A stretch of DNA of 6,315 bases, taken from assembly GCA_025350445.1 (NCBI GenBank), contig JANXXV010000614.1, positions 1 through 6,315 on the forward strand, given 5' to 3'. Origin of the DNA: Bryobacteraceae bacterium. Lineage in GTDB: Bacteria > Acidobacteriota > Terriglobia > Bryobacterales > Bryobacteraceae. Position numbers and translations under genes: made by a program. This document shows positions 1-5,226 of the stretch, one piece after another. The notes under the pieces are model-generated. The model had not been told where the DNA came from, ran no database searches, and was given only the letters and a program-made list of their open reading frames with translations. The stretch's first letter is position 1; each line of letters opens with the position of its first letter.

Positions 1-122
1 CCCGGCTTCAGCCGCTGGCCGAAGCCGGCCGCGCTCAATTGTTTCTGGACCTCTTCGGGTATGTTCTTAAGGGCACGATCTTGAAAATGTTGCCGGACCA
101 GCAGCAGGCGGGAAAATTCCAT
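1..122 (-). CDS. N-terminus of a probable lactate-racemase-domain (DUF2088/LarA-like) protein, partial
   Basis: An ATG on the minus strand at 122-120 opens a frame that stays open to the window edge, giving 40 codons. It begins MEFSRLLLVRQHF and continues with a stretch containing IPEEV, AAGFGQRLKPG. The pattern of an RQ-F start, a D-[IV]P-EEV helix and an L-PG end resembles the N-terminus of DUF2088/lactate-racemase-domain proteins from acidobacteria, where the PG is normally followed by a V-A-I-x-x-GSRGI segment. That segment would lie outside the window. Characterised LarA is a nickel-pincer lactate racemase; most relatives with this start have no known substrate. The start lies 39 bases after the CPBP stop codon on the same strand, so co-transcription is likely. 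No good Shine-Dalgarno sequence is seen. The family call comes from recalled sequence style over only 40 residues and is tentative; that this is a real coding start is more secure. Confidence 0.5.
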   Translation of the reverse strand, partial: MEFSRLLLVRQHFQDRALKNIPEEVQKQLSAAGFGQRLKP

Positions 123-161
123 GTTCGGATTATATCGCGGGCGGCGCTCGATGCAAACCGG

Positions 162-842
162 TTAGAGCCAGTATTCCCACTTCCCCGTCTGCAGCACGTA
201 GAAGGAGAGAGCGCCGTTGGTGACGGCGTGCGCCAGGATGCAGGCGCCGAGATTCTTCGTACGCACCATCCACCAGTTATAGAGCAAGCCCGCGACGAGG
301 CCGACTTCCCAGTAGGGGCCATGCTCGGAGGCGAACAAGAGCGCGGTGATCCACATCGCCTTCGATGTATAGGCGCCCAGTTTTATGGTCCGGAAGTCCG
401 GCGCGATCACCCAGCGCATCAGCCAGGCGCGCCAGAAGAGTTCCTCGATTATGGGAACGAGGATGATGGCACGGAAACAGCGGAGTGTCAGGACCATCCT
501 GTCGGACACAAGCTCTTGAGAGATGGAGCTGTGCAATTTTCCGGTGATCGAGTTCTGGAACAGCCAATGCTCGCGATAACCGGGGATCAGGAGATCGGGT
601 CCAATCCAGATTGCGAATACCGCGAGGCCCAGAGCTACGCTGCCCGCGGCGTTTGAAATCGTCAGGGTGATCGCATCGCGTGAGAAAAGCCACAACACGG
701 CGATCAAGACCGCGATGCGGAACGGGAATTCCCAGCGCCCGGCGGACGTCAGGTGCGGCGCGATCCCCAGGAACGCTACAAACACCCCGAATGGAGCTAT
801 GTATGGGAGCGACGGATAGCGGCGTAGGAGCGGGGCGATCAC
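162..842 (-). CDS. CPBP/CAAX-type intramembrane protease, exosortase-associated subgroup
   Basis: This is a 226-residue, strongly hydrophobic protein with about six to seven membrane segments. It carries the CPBP (Abi/CAAX protease) motifs in order: EELFWR at 133-138 (glutamates 133/134 and Arg138), FASEH ending at His174, and HAVTN with His205 and Asn209. In Rce1-type proteases these glutamates, histidines and asparagine form the intramembrane active site. All are intact, so an active enzyme is likely. The length, the PYIAPFGVF-type start and the closing LGACILAHAVTN segment fit the CAAX-prenyl-protease-related family seen beside exosortases (TIGR03008 type). Bacteria lack prenylated CAAX substrates of the eukaryotic kind, so the substrate is unknown. 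The start is GTG at 842; an in-frame stop lies two codons upstream (849-851), leaving little choice. The ribosome binding site is weak. The PrsT-like lipoprotein gene ends 97 bases upstream on the same strand, which supports an exosortase/exopolysaccharide context. Confidence 0.87.
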   Translation of the reverse strand: MIAPLLRRYPSLPYIAPFGVFVAFLGIAPHLTSAGRWEFPFRIAVLIAVLWLFSRDAITLTISNAAGSVALGLAVFAIWIGPDLLIPGYREHWLFQNSITGKLHSSISQELVSDRMVLTLRCFRAIILVPIIEELFWRAWLMRWVIAPDFRTIKLGAYTSKAMWITALLFASEHGPYWEVGLVAGLLYNWWMVRTKNLGACILAHAVTNGALSFYVLQTGKWEYWL

Positions 843-939
843 TTCCAGTCACGCGAGAGCGCGGCCTGGGGGGCGCGCGCACAGGCGAGCGGCTGCCCCG
901 CCTTGTTTCGGATCCACGTGAGGATTGGTAGCCGGGACA

Positions 940-3243
940 CTAGCTGACTTTCAGAAGCAGCTCGCGGATCTTCTGTTCCTCGTCTTTGCCAGGTTGCTTG
1001 CGTAAGGCGGATTCGAGTTCTTTCTTCGCCGCCGGTTTATCGCCCTTCTGCGCAAGCGCCATCGCGAGGTGATAGTGATAGGTAGAACGTTCCGGCTCGA
1101 GGCGGATCAGTTCTCTGAAGATGGAAATCGCTGGGTCGCTGAGGTTCTTCTTGATATAGATCCATCCGAGCGTGTCGGCGACGTTGGAATCCTGGGGCAG
1201 CTTCTGCTTGGCGCGTTGGGCCATGGTGAGAGCCTGATCGAGGTCGGCGCCGGACTCAGCCAACATATACGCCAGATTATTCAGCGCGATGGGATGATCG
1301 GGTTGAATCTTGAGGATCTGTTCGTACAGCGGCCGCGCCTTGTCCTTTTGTCCGGAGCTATCGGCCATCAGAGCCAGCTCGATGAACGGCACCACGTTGT
1401 TCGGAGCCAGATCTTTTGCAGTAGTGAAGCTGGCGGCGGCGTTGGCAAGATCGCCAGTGCGGCGCTGTGTTTCGCCGAGACGAATCCAGACATCGGCGGA
1501 GCGCGGAAACTTGTCCAACGCCTTCTTGTAGTTCTCCATCGCTTCCGGATACTTCTGGGCGCGAACCGCGATGTTCCCAATGGCGACGATGTAGTCCACA
1601 CGGTCCGGAGCCTTGGCTACTTCGTCTTTCAACAGCTTCATGGCTTGATCGTATTGACCCTGTACGGTATAGGTTTCGGTGAGGCCCATCAGCGCGCGCG
1701 GGTCCTTCGTCTCGGCGTACATTTTGCGGAAGGACTCTTCGCACGCCTTATAGTTTTTTTCCGACAGATCGAGCGCCGCTGTCTGCAATTTCGCTTCCCA
1801 GATATTGGGGTTTTGCGCGCTGAAGCCCGCCAGTTCGGTTCTGGCCTGCTTCAGTTCGCCCATACCGATCAACGCGCGGGTGCGCAACAGCTTGCCCTGG
1901 ACATTAGCGGGATCGTAGGCCAGAATTTCGCTGGCCATCTGCACCACCTTGCCGTATTCCTGATTCTGCTGCAGCAGTTGCGCGAGCGCGATCCGCGGCA
2001 AAAGGTAATCGGGTCGCAGCTTCAGCGATTCCTCAAATTGAATCTTGGCCTGCTGCACGTTGCCTTTCGCCAGATGAGCCCGGCCCAGATTAAAACGCAC
2101 CACAGGGTTATCGGGCAAGCGGCTGACGACGGTTTGCAGATCGTTGATGGCCGACTGCAATTGGTCCTTGGACCCGGTCATCATCAGCAGGGAGGCACGG
2201 ATAGCGAGGGCTTCGTCGTCCTTGGGATCTTCCTTCAAAATCTGGGTAAGAAGGTCGGTGGCTTGTTGCTTCCGGTCCTGCAAGACCATCGTTTCGATCA
2301 TGCGCTTCTGAAACGTGTGCTTATCTTGGTCGTTCTGCCTGGCGCCCTTCTCATACTGCTGCAGTGCCAGATCGAGATCCTTGATGCGCAGAAAGAAGTC
2401 GCCCACAAGAATGGGAGCGTTGGGAAAGTCCTTGGTATTGCCTGAGAGCCGTTCGAGGGCGGCAAGCATTTCAGGCCGCTGTTTCTGTGAGTAGTAGTGT
2501 GCGGCCAGTTGCAGGTAGTTGTCGGCGACCTTGGGGTTGTTTTCGATCTTCGACTTCATGATGCGTTCGGCGTCGGCGAGACGGTTGGTACGGATGTATT
2601 CGAGGAAGAGCGCATCGTAGATGCTGCCGACGCGCGGGTCCTTCTTCAGCATGTCGTAGCCGAGCTTTTCGGCGTCGGCGCCGCGGCCGTCGGCGGCCAG
2701 AGTCTGAATGTAGACCAGCATCAAATCCGATTGCAGAGGCTTGATGGAGTTGGCTTTTTCAAAGAAGTTAATGGCGTCCTTGGGCTTGGATTCGGTGAGT
2801 GCGATGTATCCGCTGACGCGCTGGAATTCGTAGGATTCCGGATGCTTTTTCGCCAGCTTGTCCCGCAGGCCCTGCAGTTCGGTGACCATTCCCTTGGGGC
2901 GCGCCGGGCTGCCGAGGTACGCATTCAAGTAAATATTGATGAGGCGCGTATAGGCGTCGATGTTATCGGGTTGCAGTTCGACCGCGCGCTGCAGATCGCG
3001 GGCCGCCTCAGCGAACCGGCTCATCTTGACTTCAGCCAGGGCGGAGCGGTAATACGCTTCACCGTAACGCATATCCTTTCGGAGAGCGTTCTTGTACATG
3101 ATCAGGGCTTCTTTATACTTGCCTTTATCGAAATAGCGATTGCCGCGATCGACGTATTTCTTCTTGGCAACGTTGGGGTCCGTGTTGCACGCCACGGTGA
3201 AACACAAGACCAAAAGCAGAGACGTAAGAAACCGGTTCATCAT
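940..3243 (-). CDS. TPR-repeat lipoprotein, PrsT-like (PEP-CTERM/exosortase-associated)
   Basis: This is a 767-residue secreted lipoprotein. Residues 1-18 form a signal peptide (MMNR, then a hydrophobic core) ending in the lipobox FTVAC, with Cys19 as the lipidation site. Asn at +2 does not suggest inner-membrane retention by the E. coli rule. The rest is an almost continuous superhelix of tetratricopeptide repeats from about residue 30 to 755. Clear units include 34-67 (YFDKGKYKEALIMYKNAL), 384-410, 584-612 and 718-750. The carboxy-terminal section, with NNLAYMLAE near 655-663, ADTLGWIYIK near 689-698 and YHYHLAMALAQKG near 722-734, is typical of PrsT-type lipoproteins (TIGR02917 style) of PEP-CTERM systems. 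The family is usually somewhat longer, near 900 residues. Such proteins are thought to act as periplasmic or outer-membrane scaffolds for polysaccharide export, but none is well characterised. Two adjacent ATGs start the frame, behind GAGGGA. The CPBP gene follows 97 bases downstream. A general TPR scaffold is the alternative. Confidence 0.85.
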   Translation of the reverse strand: MMNRFLTSLLLVLCFTVACNTDPNVAKKKYVDRGNRYFDKGKYKEALIMYKNALRKDMRYGEAYYRSALAEVKMSRFAEAARDLQRAVELQPDNIDAYTRLINIYLNAYLGSPARPKGMVTELQGLRDKLAKKHPESYEFQRVSGYIALTESKPKDAINFFEKANSIKPLQSDLMLVYIQTLAADGRGADAEKLGYDMLKKDPRVGSIYDALFLEYIRTNRLADAERIMKSKIENNPKVADNYLQLAAHYYSQKQRPEMLAALERLSGNTKDFPNAPILVGDFFLRIKDLDLALQQYEKGARQNDQDKHTFQKRMIETMVLQDRKQQATDLLTQILKEDPKDDEALAIRASLLMMTGSKDQLQSAINDLQTVVSRLPDNPVVRFNLGRAHLAKGNVQQAKIQFEESLKLRPDYLLPRIALAQLLQQNQEYGKVVQMASEILAYDPANVQGKLLRTRALIGMGELKQARTELAGFSAQNPNIWEAKLQTAALDLSEKNYKACEESFRKMYAETKDPRALMGLTETYTVQGQYDQAMKLLKDEVAKAPDRVDYIVAIGNIAVRAQKYPEAMENYKKALDKFPRSADVWIRLGETQRRTGDLANAAASFTTAKDLAPNNVVPFIELALMADSSGQKDKARPLYEQILKIQPDHPIALNNLAYMLAESGADLDQALTMAQRAKQKLPQDSNVADTLGWIYIKKNLSDPAISIFRELIRLEPERSTYHYHLAMALAQKGDKPAAKKELESALRKQPGKDEEQKIRELLLKVS

Positions 3244-3247
3244 AAAA

Positions 3248-3253
3248 TCCCTC
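3248..3253 (-). promoter_or_regulatory. Ribosome binding site of the TPR lipoprotein gene
   Basis: On the minus strand GAGGGA is followed by TTTT and then ATGATG. The GAGG core lies 6 bases from the first ATG and 9 from the second, so either can be used. It is the best Shine-Dalgarno match among the starts visible here. Confidence 0.55.
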
Positions 3254-3269
3254 GTGTGGCCAACACTAC

Positions 3270-3298
3270 ACTAAACCACAAATCTCCCATAGATGCAA
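3270..3298 (-). promoter_or_regulatory. Possible sigma-70-type promoter for the TPR lipoprotein gene
   Basis: Reading the minus strand, TTGCAT (plus 3293-3298) is followed by exactly 17 bases and then TTTAGT (plus 3270-3275). Each hexamer matches four of six consensus positions. Transcription would begin around 3263, leaving a leader of roughly 20 bases that contains the ribosome binding site. The placement is sensible but the boxes are weak, so a chance match is possible. Confidence 0.28.
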
Positions 3299-3466
3299 TC
3301 AGATATCCCCTCTAGTCGAGGGCAATAACGGGAACGGCGGGGCCCGTCTTTTTGCTGTCGATCCCGCAATCCGGAGGGCATCGCCGCGAAGGTGCGCTTC
3401 GGGCCCGCGGATGATCACCAGATATACGCCGACTAGACCGGGGTGCAACCCGATCCAATCTCCTTA

Positions 3467-3496
3467 TGATACCTGCTTCTTTGATACTTGCTTATT
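3467..3496. repeat. Tandem 15-bp direct repeat between the tolC-like and TPR genes
   Basis: Two adjacent 15-base units, TGATACCTGCTTCTT (3467-3481) and TGATACTTGCTTATT (3482-3496), match at 13 of 15 positions, and a third TGA follows at once. The array sits 36 bases beyond the tolC-like stop codon and about 220 bases upstream of the TPR lipoprotein start. It could be a paired protein-binding site or a simple local duplication. Its AT content is higher than that of its surroundings. Confidence 0.6.
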
Positions 3497-3531
3497 TGAC
3501 GCGAAGATCGGCCAAGAAGAGCGGTGGAAGA

Positions 3532-4818
3532 TCATTGAAGCGCCGCCAAAATGGAGCCGGTTTGCTTCAGCAGCGCCAGTTTCGTCTTCTCCAGCACGTT
3601 TTGCGAGTCGTAGAAAGCGGTCCATTTTTCGATCTCCGCCACCCGAAGGTCTTCCACTTGCCGCAGGCTGGCGCGGCCTTCTTCCATCTGGGCGAGAACA
3701 ATCGAGATTTGTTTGCGGGTGAGGTCGAGGTCCATTTTAGCTATTGCGGCGGCCGCCTGGGCGCGCTTGACGTCTTGGAATCCTCTTCGGGTCTCGACTG
3801 TGATACGGTCCCGGGTGGACTGGACTTGCAGACGCATCTGGGCGATTTCGGCTTCGGCGCGATAGGCTTGGGCGCCGCTGGCCGAACCGGTGAGCACCGG
3901 GATCTGGATAGAGACGCCCAACTGGCCGTTATTCCGCTGAAAACGGCGAAAGAAATCCGAATAGTTGTGCTGAGCGAGTAAAGAATACTGCGCGACCAGA
4001 TCGAAAGTGGGCAAGCGCGCGGATTTGTAGGAACGCAGCTCGAAGCCTTTAGCCTGCATTTGCGATACGAGCCGCTGGATTTCCTTGCTGTTGGCCAGCG
4101 CGCTCTCGATGGCGGCGTCTTCGCTGGCAGGGTCAACGCCGGACGGGCGGTCGCCGTCAATCGGGCGGACGAGGTCGTTGGGGCCGAAACCGAGGACCAG
4201 GGCGAGCGAGGCTTCGCCGTAGTTTGTGTCCGATTCAAGCGCTTCCAGGCGTTGTTTGGCGCGGGCGATGTGAAACGTGGCGATCTCGGAATCGATTTCG
4301 AGCTGCTTGCCTTCCTCCACGCGGAGACGAACGGTTTCGGCTACCTTTCGATAGCTGTCGATCTGGCGGCGGGCGATGTCGCGGTCCTGGGTGAGACGGA
4401 GGACATCGAGAAATAGAGCGGCGGTGCGGTAGGTTGTGTCCTCGCGCTTGGAGGTTTCATCGATGGCGACGGTGCGCATATTTTCCTTCGCCTGGGCGAT
4501 CATAAAGCGCTGAGCTGGGTTGTAGATGCTCATCAGGGTCTTTGCCTGGATGATGGCCGGGGCTGAACCTTCGATGTTCATGGGATATCCGGTGCTATAG
4601 GCGAGGCCGCTGCCGGCGAAGATTTTGGGGACAAACGGATCCTTGGCGACGCGGACGGCGAATTCGGCTTTTTGCTGGTCGATGCGGGCGGCGAGGATGT
4701 CCGGGTTCTGCTTGAGGGAGAGGGTGACGGCTTCGCGCAGCGTGAGGGAATGAACTTCCGCATGAAGGCTGGGGAGGAATGCGAGGAGCAGCAGCACGGT
4801 GCTTTTCATAATCTTCAT
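3532..4818 (-). CDS. TolC-family outer membrane efflux protein
   Basis: This 428-residue protein belongs to the outer membrane efflux (OEP/TolC) family, whose trimers form a beta-barrel plus periplasmic alpha-helical tunnel for export of drugs, proteins or polysaccharides with RND, ABC or MFS pumps. A signal peptide (MKIMKSTVLL, hydrophobic core, ending LHA) is cleaved after about Ala20. The first OEP repeat opens with LTLREAVTLSLKQNPDILAA at 25-44, and its long amphipathic helices run to about 210. The second repeat starts near 235 (IESALANSKEIQRL) and includes the strand GVSIQIPVLTG at 301-311, the usual position of the family's L-x-x-P-[IL]-F-x-G segment. Coiled-coil helices fill 315-425. 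The length is normal. ATG at 4818 and ATG three codons later are both possible; neither has a good Shine-Dalgarno sequence. No pump or adaptor gene is adjacent: 288 bases separate it from the TPR lipoprotein gene, and the inverted-repeat element lies 108 bases upstream of its start. Confidence 0.9.
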   Translation of the reverse strand: MKIMKSTVLLLLAFLPSLHAEVHSLTLREAVTLSLKQNPDILAARIDQQKAEFAVRVAKDPFVPKIFAGSGLAYSTGYPMNIEGSAPAIIQAKTLMSIYNPAQRFMIAQAKENMRTVAIDETSKREDTTYRTAALFLDVLRLTQDRDIARRQIDSYRKVAETVRLRVEEGKQLEIDSEIATFHIARAKQRLEALESDTNYGEASLALVLGFGPNDLVRPIDGDRPSGVDPASEDAAIESALANSKEIQRLVSQMQAKGFELRSYKSARLPTFDLVAQYSLLAQHNYSDFFRRFQRNNGQLGVSIQIPVLTGSASGAQAYRAEAEIAQMRLQVQSTRDRITVETRRGFQDVKRAQAAAAIAKMDLDLTRKQISIVLAQMEEGRASLRQVEDLRVAEIEKWTAFYDSQNVLEKTKLALLKQTGSILAALQ

Positions 4819-4926
4819 GGTAGGTCAAATTTTGCGGAACAGAACGAATTTCGGGCTTGGTTGCCGGTTCGTCGCGCGTACAGTGGGGGGCGAGTCCCAG
4901 CCGGCGGTTGAGAGCGCCGCTATTAT

Positions 4927-4944
4927 CCTAAAAACAGCAGTTGG
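4927..4944 (+). repeat. Left terminal inverted repeat of the MITE-like element
   Basis: The 18 bases CCTAAAAACAGCAGTTGG differ from the reverse complement of the right end only at the tenth position (A here, G there). The ATTAT duplication lies directly outside, at 4922-4926. Confidence 0.8.
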
Positions 4945-5072
4945 ACTGTTCGAGCTTGGGTTGCGCCTGTCGAATCAGATACTTTCAACTGCTGCGAGTT
5001 CACCTCTTGGGTGAAAAGGCCCTGTGCTTCCGAATAGTTGAGGACCATGGGTGTTTTGGGTTTTAGGCCCAA

Positions 5073-5090
5073 CCAACTGCCGTTTTTAGG
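5073..5090 (-). repeat. Right terminal inverted repeat of the MITE-like element
   Basis: Read on the minus strand this is CCTAAAAACGGCAGTTGG, matching the left end at 17 of 18 bases. The ATTAT duplication follows at 5091-5095. Beyond the 18 bases toward the interior the two ends no longer match, so the repeat boundary is sharp. Confidence 0.8.
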
Positions 5091-5226
5091 ATTATCGGTC
5101 CGTTGTAGACAGACGTTTTGCGCGGCTGATCGACCGTTCGCTGTGAGTGGCTGCCCTATGTCGGTCCACGCCGATGCAGGCGGACTTTCAGGGTGAAGCG
5201 CGGGAATCGAGCGTGTGCGGAGATAA

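Larger units (their letters stand above)
4922..5095. mobile_element. MITE-like non-autonomous insertion (164 bp) with 18-bp terminal inverted repeats and ATTAT target duplication
   Basis: The left end, CCTAAAAACAGCAGTTGG (4927-4944), and the right end, CCAACTGCCGTTTTTAGG (5073-5090), are inverted copies that match at 17 of 18 positions. Immediately outside, ATTAT is present in direct orientation on both sides (4922-4926 and 5091-5095), as expected for a 5-bp target-site duplication. The element proper is 4927-5090 and is too short to encode a transposase. Inside are a third copy of the repeat core (CAACTGCTG, 4986-4994) and a 6-bp hairpin (TTCACC 4999-5004 with GGTGAA 5010-5015). Ends beginning CC with a 4-5-bp duplication are compatible with mobilisation by an IS1380-type transposase, but that is inference. 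A non-coding structured repeat is the alternative; the perfect duplication favours transposition. Confidence 0.75.
4819..5226. other. Gene-free spacer of 408 bases containing a MITE-like element
   Basis: No convincing gene is present on either strand. The middle 164 bases (4927-5090) are the inverted-repeat element described separately. The 103 bases between the element and the tolC-like start must hold that gene's leader. The 131 bases from 5096 to 5226 lie downstream of the methyltransferase/TPR gene; no stem followed by a T-run that would mark a terminator was found there. Confidence 0.6.

Noticed and set aside
39..656. A 205-codon plus-strand open frame across the CPBP gene
   Set aside because: The opposite strand encodes all CPBP catalytic motifs in order, so this frame is a shadow.
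843..939. Possible terminator between the TPR lipoprotein and CPBP genes (imperfect AGGCG/CGCCT stem near 883-905)
   Set aside because: The stem is short and the minus-strand side has no T-run, so the two genes may well be co-transcribed.
1069..2445. A 458-codon open frame on the plus strand opposite the TPR lipoprotein gene
   Set aside because: It is the antisense shadow of a well-supported repeat protein in GC-rich DNA; the translation shows no domain or signal, and the minus-strand frame has a lipobox and TPRs.
2497..3315. A 272-codon plus-strand open frame covering the start of the TPR gene
   Set aside because: It overlaps the signal peptide and first repeats of the real gene in antisense and has no recognisable protein features.
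3328..3353. Plus-strand hairpin (ACGGG/CCCGT) followed by CTTTTT, resembling an intrinsic terminator
   Set aside because: The stem is only 5 bp with a 10-base loop, and no plus-strand gene needs terminating here. It might stop antisense transcription, but the match is too weak to annotate.
3308..3401. Small stem-loops at 3308-3322 and 3387-3401 upstream of the TPR gene, considered as a riboswitch or leader structure
   Set aside because: Five-bp stems with 5-base loops are expected about this often by chance in a spacer of this length, and no conserved riboswitch core is visible.
3304..3466. Minus-strand AAGGAG near 3460-3465 followed by short open frames with TTG starts (about 36-50 codons)
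   Set aside because: There is no ATG, the spacing to the TTG codons is poor, and the translations show no recognisable features.
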